Shown piece after piece: positions 18,223 to 25,921 of a DNA stretch of 64,000 nt. Under the pieces are notes generated by a model. The model did not search any database. It was not told the origin of the DNA and worked only from the letters and a program-made list of their open reading frames with translations. How positions within the stretch are numbered: position 1 is the first letter of the stretch; each line of letters opens with the position of its first letter. The position numbers and the translations under genes are program-made. This DNA is from CBDDEC01 sp965226785 (GTDB taxonomy: Bacteria; Chloroflexota; Dehalococcoidia; UBA2979), in contig CBDDEC010000004.1 of the NCBI GenBank assembly GCA_965226785.1, forward strand, positions 434,001-498,000. Reading direction: 5' to 3'.

Positions 18223-18974
18223 GCGCGCACCCCCTCGCGCCACCAGGCGGCTGGCTCGAGCTCGCCCGCGACGCCGAGGCGCTCGACGAGCAGGGCCCGC
18301 GCGGCGTCGCCGTCCGTCACGATCAGGTCGAGCAGCTCCTCGTCGATCGCCTCCTGCCAGTGGTCGGCCGGGATGCGGTTCGGGCACTCGCTGCAGAGCA
18401 GGGGCGGTGGGATGCGAGCGCGCGTGCAGCGCGCAGCGCAGGCGTGGTCGCGCTCGCGCACCTCGCGGCGCACGTCAGCGAGCAAGTCGCCGAGGCCGAC
18501 CACGCGGTCATCGAGGAACTCCTGGAGTCGCTCGCGCAGCCAGCGAGCCATCGCCGGACTTGTCCCGCCCGTCGAGGCCGCGATCGCCAGTTCACCACGG
18601 CGCACGAGCGAGGGCAGGATGAAGTCGCAATTGTTTACATCGTCGGCGGCGTTGACCAGGATGCCGGCTGCCCGCGCCTCGTCGGCGACGGTGCGATTCA
18701 CCTCGCCGTCGTCCGTCGCCACCATCACGAGGAACGCGCCCGCGGTGTCGCCGCTCAGAAACGGACGCTCGAGCAACTCCGCGCGGCCGTCCTCGACGTA
18801 CGCCCGCACCTCGGCGATCAGCTCTGGCGCGACCACGGTCACACGCGCGCCGTGGTCGACCAGCTTGCCAATCTTCTCGAGAGCGACGTGCCCGCCGCCT
18901 ACGAGGAGCACCGGCTGGTCCGTCACGTCGAGGAAGATCGGGTAGTAGCCCACGTCGCCTCGCCTATCCGCCAC
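18219..18974 (-). CDS. sirC: Precorrin-2 dehydrogenase/ferrochelatase with Cys-rich C-terminus
   Basis: NAD-dependent oxidation of precorrin-2 to sirohydrochlorin, as in the N-terminal half of CysG or Met8/SirC. Residues 8-150 hold the Rossmann domain (YYPIFLDV, then GGGHVALEK at 26-34), NAADDVNNCDFILPS and the dimerisation segment IAASTGGTSPAMARWLRE. The extra C-terminal part (about 170-251) has Cys179, Cys183, Cys194 and Cys197 in a CxxxC-N10-CxxC arrangement, unusual for this family and possibly a zinc or Fe-S site. Whether the protein also inserts iron is not shown; no separate SirB is in the window. It overlaps both DUF4202 and hemA genes. Confidence 0.9.
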   Translation of the reverse strand: MADRRGDVGYYPIFLDVTDQPVLLVGGGHVALEKIGKLVDHGARVTVVAPELIAEVRAYVEDGRAELLERPFLSGDTAGAFLVMVATDDGEVNRTVADEARAAGILVNAADDVNNCDFILPSLVRRGELAIAASTGGTSPAMARWLRERLQEFLDDRVVGLGDLLADVRREVRERDHACAARCTRARIPPPLLCSECPNRIPADHWQEAIDEELLDLIVTDGDAARALLVERLGVAGELEPAAWWREGVRA

Positions 18975-19566
18975 TGCCGAGCGCTCGCTCCAGGGCGTGC
19001 CGCCCGCGCTCGTCCAGGTCGAGTGCCAGCGCCGCCTCGCGCCCGGCCTCGCTCATCTTGCGCCACGTCCGTGCGAGGACCCGATCGAGCGCCGCGGTCT
19101 CCGGCAGTCGCTCGGTGAACTCGCCTAGCTGAGTCTCAAGGAAGACCAGGCAGAGCGCATCCTCGAAAACCTGAACAAATCTGTCTGTCCCCAGACCCTT
19201 CTTGGCGACGATTTCGCCGACGCGGGTCGTCGCGGGCGTGTCGTAGCCCTCGGCGGCCATGAGGCGGGTGAGTTCCGCGGCGTGGAAAGTGTGGAGCCGG
19301 TTGCGCCAGTCGAGGTAGCCGCGGCGGCCCTCCGGGTAGTCCTGTCGAGGGATCTGCCAGCGTCGGATGTGGTGGCCACGCGCGGCGATGCGCAACTCCT
19401 CCGGCGGATCCTTGCTGAGCTCCTCCACCCAGTGCGTGGCCATGCGGCCATGGACCAGCGTTCGAGGCTCCTCGATGGCGCCGATACGCAGCCCAACGGG
19501 GTCTTCGGCGTTGGCCTGATCGATGGCAGATATCACGCGCGTGAAGCGAGAGGCGGACTCTGTCAT
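18964..19566 (-). CDS. DUF4202-family protein
   Basis: A 200-residue soluble protein with the GHHIRRWQIPRQDYPEGRRGYLDWR core of DUF4202. The conserved His-His and Arg/Asp residues and an internal HTFHAAE segment give it an HD-hydrolase-like look, but no activity is established to my knowledge. It is the promoter-proximal gene of the siroheme/heme operon and overlaps the precorrin-2 dehydrogenase by 11 bp. The divergent gene is the siroheme-dependent reductase, so a role in siroheme handling or sulfite/nitrite reduction is inferred from context. Confidence 0.85.
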   Translation of the reverse strand: MTESASRFTRVISAIDQANAEDPVGLRIGAIEEPRTLVHGRMATHWVEELSKDPPEELRIAARGHHIRRWQIPRQDYPEGRRGYLDWRNRLHTFHAAELTRLMAAEGYDTPATTRVGEIVAKKGLGTDRFVQVFEDALCLVFLETQLGEFTERLPETAALDRVLARTWRKMSEAGREAALALDLDERGRHALERALGSGG

Positions 19567-19811
19567 CGGGGATACTTGACTAACCTAATCATCATTAGCG
19601 AGTATAGATGCTCAAGGTAGGTGTCGGTGCGCCTCCGCCGCGTGATTTGAGTGGTGGGGCGATCACATCGTTTCCCGGTGCGCGCGTCCGCGCGTACCGT
19701 GCGAGATGTGGTCGGCACCGTCAGACGACCGGGCACACCTGCAGCCCTGAGCGCAGGATGCAAGCCAGCTGTACCGCTTCGGCGAACAGGACCAGCGGCA
19801 AGGGACGTGTG
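19567..19811. promoter_or_regulatory. Divergent promoter/leader between hem and sulfur operons
   Basis: This 245-bp region serves two divergent operons. The AT-rich part near 19575-19608 has TTGACT (19576-19581) and TATAGA (19603-19608) at a non-optimal 21-bp spacing, and between them an inverted repeat CTAAT-N4-ATTAG (19585-19598), a plausible dimeric-repressor site. The rightward transcript would carry a leader of about 200 nt. Within it a GTG-started 44-codon frame (19678-19812) ends in TGATG, sharing its stop with the reductase ATG; it looks low-complexity, and I cannot say whether it is translated. Confidence 0.45.
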
Positions 19812-21599
19812 ATGACGACTGCAAACCGTGTCGAGCGGCCTGGCTGGGTGATCCCGATCCAGGGCGATGAGTTCGAGGACTTCGAGACCGAGGCCACGGC
19901 CTTCCTGGACGGCGACCGCGACGAGGCGAAGTTCATCGGCTTCCGCCTCAAGCAGGGCGTCTACGGGCAGCGTCAGGCGGCCCGCCAGATGATGCGCGTG
20001 AAGCTGCCATTCGGTGGCGTCAGCGCTGACCAGCTGGACGCCTTCGGCGAGCTGGCGGAGCGCTATACGCCGCTCGGCAAGGGCCACATCACGACCCGCC
20101 AGAACTTCCAGTTCCACCACATCCCACTCGCGCGCACGCCAGAGGCACTGCGCCTGCTCGGCGACGCCGGGCTGTCCACTCGCGAGGCCTGCGGCAACGT
20201 CGTGCGCAACGTCACCGGCGATCCCTGGGCCGGGATCCGAGAGGACGAGCCGTTCGACATCACGCCGTACGCCGGTGCGTTCGTGCGCTACTGGGTGCGC
20301 AACGAGATCACGCAGCTCCTCCCTCGCAAGTTCAAGGTGACGTTCTCGGGGAGCGACCGCGACGACGCCTGGACCGCCATTCACGACATCGGCTTCATCC
20401 CGCGCATCAAGGAGATCGACGGCCAGCAGGTGCGTGGTTTCAAGATGATGGTCGGTGGCGGCCTCTCGACGATGGCCAAGGAGGCTGTGGTCGTGCGCGA
20501 GTTCTCCCCGGTCGACGAGTACCTGAAGGTCTCCGAGGCGATCTTGCGTGTCTTCAACGAGGCCGACGAGCTGCGGAAGAACCTGGCGAAGGCGCGCCTC
20601 AAGTTCCTCGTCCACCGCGTGGGCGAGGAGGCCTTCCGCGAGATGATCGACGAGGAGCTGAAGCAGGACTGGGCGCAGCACGACATCAAGCCCGATGCCC
20701 TGCTCTACCTCGACGACGAAGCGGCCGACGCGCCGTCCCTCATGCCCACCGTGACGGCGCAGCCCAATGGTGACGAGGCGGAGTTCGAGGCGTGGAGGAG
20801 CGCGTCGCTGATGGCGCAGAAGCAAGAGGGCTACTACGCCATCGAGGTGCAGGTGCCGCAGGGCGACCTGACGCCGGAGCAGTTCCGAGGCGTCGCCCAC
20901 ATCATCCGCACCTACAGCAACGGCCGTGCCCGCACGACGCAGTGGCAGAACCTGGTGCTGCGGTGGATCCCGGAGCTCTCGCTCTACAGCGTCTGGAAGG
21001 ACCTGCAAGCGCTTGGTCTGGGCTCCTCGCAGGCGCGCCAGATCGAGGATGTCGTGTCCTGCCCCGGCACCGACAGTTGCAAACTCGGCATCACCTCCTC
21101 GATGGGTCTCAACCGCGCCATCGTGGAGCGTCTCGGCGAGATGCAGGTCGACGACGAGTTGACGCGCGAGGTGCTGATCAACGCCAGCGGCTGCCCCAAC
21201 TCGTGCGGCATGCACCACATCGGCAACATCGGCTTCCATGGCGCGGCCATCAAGTCGGCCGACGGCGAGCGGCAGGTGCCTGCGTACAACGTCTTCGTCG
21301 GTGGGTCGCGGCAACTGGGTCAGCAGCTCCGCATCGGCACGCTGCTCAAGCTGAAGATCCCGGCGAAGCGCGCGCCCGACGTGGTTGAGCGCTTCGTCGC
21401 GATGTACGAGCGCGACCGCAACGAGGGCGAGCGCTTCAATGACTTCGCCGACCGCATAGGCCGCGAAGCGTTCGAGGACGAGATTCGCGACCTGACGGTT
21501 GCGCCGGAGTTCAAAGCAGAAACGATGCAGGAGTTCATCGACTGGGAGCGCGAGGGCCTGTACGTGCTCGAGCGCGGCGAGGGCGAATGCGCCGTTTGA
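19812..21599 (+). CDS. Siroheme/[4Fe-4S] sulfite (or nitrite) reductase
   Basis: A 595-residue assimilatory reductase for six-electron reduction of sulfite to sulfide or nitrite to ammonia. Two ferrodoxin-like halves and the cluster/siroheme cysteines are present: Cys417 and Cys423 in CPGTDSCKLG, Cys461 and Cys465 in CPNSCG. The TTRQNFQFHH segment near residue 97 is family-typical. Start at MTTANRVE, behind AAGGGA. It leads the operon cysD-cysN-cysH, so sulfite is the most likely substrate; nitrite cannot be excluded from sequence. The cofactor comes from the divergent operon. Confidence 0.93.
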   Translation: MTTANRVERPGWVIPIQGDEFEDFETEATAFLDGDRDEAKFIGFRLKQGVYGQRQAARQMMRVKLPFGGVSADQLDAFGELAERYTPLGKGHITTRQNFQFHHIPLARTPEALRLLGDAGLSTREACGNVVRNVTGDPWAGIREDEPFDITPYAGAFVRYWVRNEITQLLPRKFKVTFSGSDRDDAWTAIHDIGFIPRIKEIDGQQVRGFKMMVGGGLSTMAKEAVVVREFSPVDEYLKVSEAILRVFNEADELRKNLAKARLKFLVHRVGEEAFREMIDEELKQDWAQHDIKPDALLYLDDEAADAPSLMPTVTAQPNGDEAEFEAWRSASLMAQKQEGYYAIEVQVPQGDLTPEQFRGVAHIIRTYSNGRARTTQWQNLVLRWIPELSLYSVWKDLQALGLGSSQARQIEDVVSCPGTDSCKLGITSSMGLNRAIVERLGEMQVDDELTREVLINASGCPNSCGMHHIGNIGFHGAAIKSADGERQVPAYNVFVGGSRQLGQQLRIGTLLKLKIPAKRAPDVVERFVAMYERDRNEGERFNDFADRIGREAFEDEIRDLTVAPEFKAETMQEFIDWEREGLYVLERGEGECAV

Positions 21600-21642
21600 G
21601 CGGCGGCCCGCGGCGGAGCGCGGCGCCCCCCAGCACGCAGCG

Positions 21643-21662
21643 CGATCGCCCTCGGGCGATCG
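21643..21662 (+). other. Intercistronic hairpin before cysD
   Basis: CGATCGCCC (21643-21651) and GGGCGATCG (21654-21662) form a perfect 9-bp inverted repeat 20 bp before the cysD start codon. No U-run follows; processing, attenuation or a protein site are all possible. Confidence 0.5.
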
Positions 21663-21681
21663 GCGATGAACGGCGGCGACG

Positions 21682-22659
21682 TTGACTCAGACTGCCCCCA
21701 CGGACGCTCGACCCGAGTCGAGCGAGGCGACACCCGACGCCCCTCGCCGGGTGGAGTTGCCCGAGAGCGGGCATCTCCGCGACCTGGAGGCCGAGGCGAT
21801 CTTCATCGTGCGTGAGGTCGCTGCAGAGTTTGAGCGTCCGGTGCTGCTCTTCTCCGGTGGCAAGGACTCGATCGTCCTCTTGCGGATCGCCGAGAAGGCG
21901 TTCTGGCCAGCGCGCATCCCCTTCCCGGTGATGCACGTCGACACGGGTCACAACTTCGACGAGGTGATGGACTTCAGGGACCGACGGATCGCCGAGGTCG
22001 GCGCGCGCCTCGAGGTGGCATCGGTACAGGAGGCAATCGACGATGGGCTGGTCGTCGAGGAGACCGGCCCGCGTGCCTCCCGCAATCGCCTCCAGACCGT
22101 GCCGCTGCTGAAGGCGATCGAGGGTCACCGCTTCGACGCCGTCTTTGGCGGTGCGCGCCGCGACGAGGAGAAGGCGCGGGCCAAAGAGCGGATCTACTCC
22201 TTCCGCGACGAGTTCGGGCAGTGGGACCCGCGCAACCAGCGGCCCGAGCTGTGGAACATCTACAACGGCATGCACCGCCGCGGCGAGCACATTCGGGTGT
22301 TCCCGCTGTCCAACTGGACCGAGCTCGGCATCTGGCAGTACATCCTCGAGGAAGATCTCGAGATCCCGTCGATCTACTTCGCGCACGAGCGCGAGGTGTT
22401 CGAGCGCGACGGCATGCTGATGGCGACCGGGCCCTACCTGCAACTGATCGAGGGTGAGCAGCCGCATCGTGAACTGGTCCGCTACCGCACCGTCGGTGAC
22501 ATGACCTGTACGGCCGCGGTGGCCTCGGCGGCGGCAACGCTGCCGCAGATCATCGCCGAGGTCGCGGCGGCTCGCATCACCGAGCGTGGCGCCAGCCGTG
22601 CCGACGACCGTGTCTCCGAGGCCGCGATGGAAGACCGCAAGCGCGAGGGCTACTTCTAG
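21682..22659 (+). CDS. cysD: Sulfate adenylyltransferase subunit 2
   Basis: Catalytic PP-loop subunit of ATP sulfurylase, forming APS from ATP and sulfate with CysN. The SGGKDS pyrophosphatase motif lies at residues 58-63, followed by PVMHVDTGHNF and RRDEEKARAKER. 325 residues from the TTG at 21682; a GTG at 21751 (VELPESG) would give a length closer to typical CysD. Neither has a good ribosome binding site, so the start is uncertain. It is followed by cysN after 37 bp. Confidence 0.95.
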   Translation: MTQTAPTDARPESSEATPDAPRRVELPESGHLRDLEAEAIFIVREVAAEFERPVLLFSGGKDSIVLLRIAEKAFWPARIPFPVMHVDTGHNFDEVMDFRDRRIAEVGARLEVASVQEAIDDGLVVEETGPRASRNRLQTVPLLKAIEGHRFDAVFGGARRDEEKARAKERIYSFRDEFGQWDPRNQRPELWNIYNGMHRRGEHIRVFPLSNWTELGIWQYILEEDLEIPSIYFAHEREVFERDGMLMATGPYLQLIEGEQPHRELVRYRTVGDMTCTAAVASAAATLPQIIAEVAAARITERGASRADDRVSEAAMEDRKREGYF

Positions 22660-22696
22660 CCCTGGACGCCATCAAACGCACACGTTCGAGGTAGCG

Positions 22697-23989
22697 ATGG
22701 AACTCCTCCGCTTCGTCACCGCCGGCTCCGTCGATGACGGTAAGAGCACCCTGATCGGGCGCCTGCTGTTTGATTCGAAGGAGATCTTCGAGGACCAGCT
22801 CGAAGCCCTCGAACGATCGAGCCGCGACCAGGGGCACGACTTCATGAACCTGGCGCTGGTCACCGACGGGCTGCGCGCGGAGCGCGAACAGGGGATCACC
22901 ATCGACGTCGCGTACCGCTATTTCGCGACACCGCGGCGGAAGTTCATCATCGCGGACACGCCCGGGCACGTGCAGTACACGCGCAACATGGTGACCGGTG
23001 CCTCGACGGCGCAGCTGGCGCTGATCCTCGTCGACGCGCGCACGGGCGTGATCGAGCAGACGCGCCGGCACGCGTACCTCACCTCGCTGCTCGGCATTCG
23101 ACAGCTCGTGCTCTGCGTGAACAAGATGGACCTGGTCGAATACGACGAGCGCACGTTCGACGCGATCGTCGAGGACTTCGGCGACTTTGCGCGACAACTT
23201 GCGGTCGAGCACACGACCGCGATTCCGGTGTCGGCCCTCGACGGCGACAACGTGGTCGAGGGCTCGATGCACATGCCCTGGTATGACGGGCCCCCGCTGC
23301 TGGAGTTCCTCGAGGCGATCGAGGTGCATCGGGCGAGCGAGCAAACGAGTGCGCGCTTCCCCGTGCAGACCGTGATCCGGCCGCGCACAGAGGCCCATGC
23401 GGACTACCGCGGCTATGCCGGCGCCGTCGCTGGCGGCGAGATCCATCCGGGCGACGCAGTCGTCGTGCTGCCCTCGGGCGTGCGCACCACCGTCGAAGGC
23501 ATCGACGTGTACGAGCGCAGCCTGCAGGTCGCGCGGCCGCCGGAGTCGGTGACGCTGCGCCTGGCGGAAGATGTTGACGTGACACGCGGCGACATGATCT
23601 GCGCGGTCAAGGCGCCGCCGCTAGAGACGAACGAGTTCACGGCGACGCTCTGCTGGATGGCCGAGCGGTCGAAGCTCGAATCGGGCTCGAAGTTCTGGCT
23701 CAAGCACACGACGCGCCGCGTGCGAGCGGTCGTTGACGACGTCGAATATCGCATCAACGTCAACACGCTGGACCGCGACCGCGCGGTCGGGGAGCTGACG
23801 CTCAACGACATCGGCCGCATCCGGCTGCGTACCACGGAGCCGATCTTCGTCGATCCCTACACACGCAACCGGGAGACGGGCAGCTTCATCCTGATCGACA
23901 GCGCGACCAACGTCACGGTCGGCGCGGGGATGATCGCCGACCTCGAGGCAGAGGCGAGAACGGGGGTGCGCGATGGTCTCGGCATCTAG
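22697..23989 (+). CDS. cysN: Sulfate adenylyltransferase GTPase subunit
   Basis: A 430-residue EF-Tu-like GTPase driving sulfate activation. GSVDDGKST (10-18) is the P-loop, DTPGH (87-91) G3 and NKMD (143-146) G4, then two beta-barrel domains. There is no APS kinase domain at the C-terminus and no cysC nearby, consistent with direct APS reduction by the adjacent CysH. Start at MELLRFV behind GAGGT; 17-bp overlap with cysH. Confidence 0.96.
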   Translation: MELLRFVTAGSVDDGKSTLIGRLLFDSKEIFEDQLEALERSSRDQGHDFMNLALVTDGLRAEREQGITIDVAYRYFATPRRKFIIADTPGHVQYTRNMVTGASTAQLALILVDARTGVIEQTRRHAYLTSLLGIRQLVLCVNKMDLVEYDERTFDAIVEDFGDFARQLAVEHTTAIPVSALDGDNVVEGSMHMPWYDGPPLLEFLEAIEVHRASEQTSARFPVQTVIRPRTEAHADYRGYAGAVAGGEIHPGDAVVVLPSGVRTTVEGIDVYERSLQVARPPESVTLRLAEDVDVTRGDMICAVKAPPLETNEFTATLCWMAERSKLESGSKFWLKHTTRRVRAVVDDVEYRINVNTLDRDRAVGELTLNDIGRIRLRTTEPIFVDPYTRNRETGSFILIDSATNVTVGAGMIADLEAEARTGVRDGLGI

Positions 23990-24710
23990 CACCAGCGCGG
24001 CTGAACTCGAGGCGCTGTCGAGCGAACTCGTGCGCCTGCATCCCGCCGACATCGTCAAGCGCGCGCTGGAGGACTATGCGCCGGAGATCGCCATCTCGTT
24101 CAGCGGGGCGGAGGACGTGGCGTTGATTGACATGGCGAGCCGCCTCGGACGCCCGTTCCGCGTGATCACGCTCGACACGGGGCGCCTACATCCGGAGACG
24201 TACGCGTTCATCGAGCGCGTACGCGAGCACTACGCGATCGACATCGAGCTGTTCTTTCCGCAGCCCGAGGCCGTGCAGGACCTCGTGCGTTCCAAGGGAC
24301 TGTTCTCGTTCTACGAGGACGGGCACCAGGAGTGCTGCGCCATCCGCAAGGTCGAACCGCTGGGGCGCGCCCTCGACGGGATGCGGGCGTACGTCACCGG
24401 TCAGCGCCAGGACCAGAGCCCGGCGACGCGGGGGCAGGTCCCGATCGCACAGCTCGACGAGGTGTTCGCCTCGCCGGGTGTGCAGCTCGTCAAGTTCAAC
24501 CCGCTCTCCGAGTGGACCTCGGCGCAGGTCTGGCAGTACATCCGGGAGCACGAGGTGCCGTACAACGAGCTCCACGATCGCGGGTTCCGCTCGATCGGCT
24601 GCGAGCCGTGCACGCGCCCGACCAACCCCGGGCAGCACGAGCGCGAGGGTCGGTGGTGGTGGGAAGAAGCGACGAAACGGGAATGCGGGATCCACGTCAT
24701 CAGCGTGTGA
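23973..24710 (+). CDS. cysH: APS reductase with [4Fe-4S] cluster
   Basis: A 245-residue thioredoxin-dependent reductase of adenylylsulfate to sulfite. Cys121-Cys122 (ECCAIRK) and Cys210-x-x-Cys213 (GCEPC) are the cluster ligands that mark the APS-using bacterial type rather than the cluster-free PAPS enzyme. Cys238 in KRECGIH is the catalytic cysteine. The SGAEDVALID PP-loop-like motif is near residue 44. Overlapping cysN, it completes sulfate to sulfite; the first gene of the operon then makes sulfide. Confidence 0.95.
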   Translation: MVSASSTSAAELEALSSELVRLHPADIVKRALEDYAPEIAISFSGAEDVALIDMASRLGRPFRVITLDTGRLHPETYAFIERVREHYAIDIELFFPQPEAVQDLVRSKGLFSFYEDGHQECCAIRKVEPLGRALDGMRAYVTGQRQDQSPATRGQVPIAQLDEVFASPGVQLVKFNPLSEWTSAQVWQYIREHEVPYNELHDRGFRSIGCEPCTRPTNPGQHEREGRWWWEEATKRECGIHVISV

Positions 24711-24895
24711 CGGCGACCTCCGCGAGCCCCGGGAATCTGTGTAAATCTCGTTCGTTGTGACAGTTCGCGGTTAGATCTCGGAGAATTCGCATGGCGGCTA
24801 ACCGTGAGTCTCGCTAAACAGCTCTAAATCTATCTAAATCTCTCGTTGCGACTCACCTCGCGAGGGCTCAGCCTCGCGACAGACGAGGGGGCTCC
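24711..24895. promoter_or_regulatory. AT-rich repeat region between cysH and AKR
   Basis: This 185-bp gap is AT-richer than its surroundings and contains helical-turn-spaced repeats: GGAATCT-N3-TAAATCT (24732-24748), tandem TCTAAATCTA/TCTAAATCTC (24823-24842), and a longer similarity between the stretches starting at 24742 and 24835 (both TAAATCTC followed shortly by CGTTG-GAC). An inverted repeat TCGCGAGG/CCTCGCGA (24858-24865 with 24872-24879) lies just before the AKR GTG. I read it as a promoter/operator region separating the sulfate genes from the AKR-ahbAB-hemQ unit. Confidence 0.45.
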
Positions 24896-25921
24896 GTGCG
24901 CTATCGAGCGATTGCTGGGACTGACGTCGAGTTGTCTGAGGTCGGTTTCGGCGTCTGGACCGTCTCCGCCGGTTGGTGGGGCGACTACAGCGACGCCGAC
25001 GCGATCTCGCTGCTGCGTCGGGCGCGCGAGCGCGGGATCACCTTCTTCGATACCGCCGACACATACGGCAACGGGCGCGGCGAGACGATCCTGCGCGACG
25101 CGTTCCCCGGTGCCGAGCGCGACGGGATCGTGATCGGCACGAAGTTCGGCTACGACTGGGAGTCGAACGTCGGGCAACGTCGCGAGGGGCACGAGGAGGC
25201 GCCGCACCGGTTCGACCTCGCGTTTCTCGAGCGCGCGCTCGAGGGTTCGCTGCGGCGGCTCGGCACCGATCGCATCGACGTGTACCAGTTGCACAACGTG
25301 CGGCTGGAGCACATGCAGACGGACGACCTCTGGACCTTCGTCGAGCGCGCGCGGCGCGACGGCAAGGTGCGGTCCGTGATGGTCGCGCTCGGTCCGGCGA
25401 TCGGCTGGGCCGAGGAGGGTCGGTACGCCCTCGAACAGTGCCCGGTCGATGGCGTCCACATGATCTACAACGCGCTGGAGCTTGACCCCGGTCGTGAATT
25501 GATCCGGGTGGCGCGGGCGACTGGCCGCTCGATCCTGACGCGCGTGCCGCACTCCTCGGGGATGCTCGAGGGCCACTACACACCCGACACGGTCTTCCCC
25601 GAGAACGACCATCGCCGGCATCGCCCGCGGGCCTGGCTGATCAACGGCATCCGGAAGGTCGAGCAGCTGCGCTTCCTCGAGGAGCCAGATGCAGAGGGGC
25701 GTCGCGCGACACTCGGCCAGGCGGCGCTGCGCTACGTACTGCGCGCACCGGAGGTCGTGAGCGCGCTGCCCAACATCTACGACGCCGACCAGGTCGATGA
25801 GTTCGCCGGAGCGGCGGACGCGCCGGTGATCACCGACGACGAGGCGGCGCGCGTCGAGCGGCTGTTCGAGACCAACTACGGGCTCCCCGTGGAGCAAGAG
25901 GCGGGGGTGACCCGACAATGA
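24896..25921 (+). CDS. Aldo/keto reductase
   Basis: A 341-residue TIM-barrel NADPH oxidoreductase: GFGVWTVSAGWWG near residue 18, FFDTADTYGNGRGE with catalytic Asp/Tyr, the active-site Lys in IGTKFGYDW, and RIDVYQLHNV. Start is a GTG behind GACGAGGGGG. It overlaps the siroheme decarboxylase fusion by ATGA, so it is translated with heme-pathway genes; whether it acts on a tetrapyrrole-related substrate is unknown. Aldo/keto reductases are broad in substrate and could equally be a passenger. Confidence 0.88.
   Translation: MRYRAIAGTDVELSEVGFGVWTVSAGWWGDYSDADAISLLRRARERGITFFDTADTYGNGRGETILRDAFPGAERDGIVIGTKFGYDWESNVGQRREGHEEAPHRFDLAFLERALEGSLRRLGTDRIDVYQLHNVRLEHMQTDDLWTFVERARRDGKVRSVMVALGPAIGWAEEGRYALEQCPVDGVHMIYNALELDPGRELIRVARATGRSILTRVPHSSGMLEGHYTPDTVFPENDHRRHRPRAWLINGIRKVEQLRFLEEPDAEGRRATLGQAALRYVLRAPEVVSALPNIYDADQVDEFAGAADAPVITDDEAARVERLFETNYGLPVEQEAGVTRQ

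Noticed and set aside
19563..21314. 583-codon minus-strand frame opposite the sulfite reductase
   Set aside because: Antisense shadow of a strongly supported gene; composition is Leu/Arg/Val-rich as expected from high-GC complement, no ribosome binding site or family motif.
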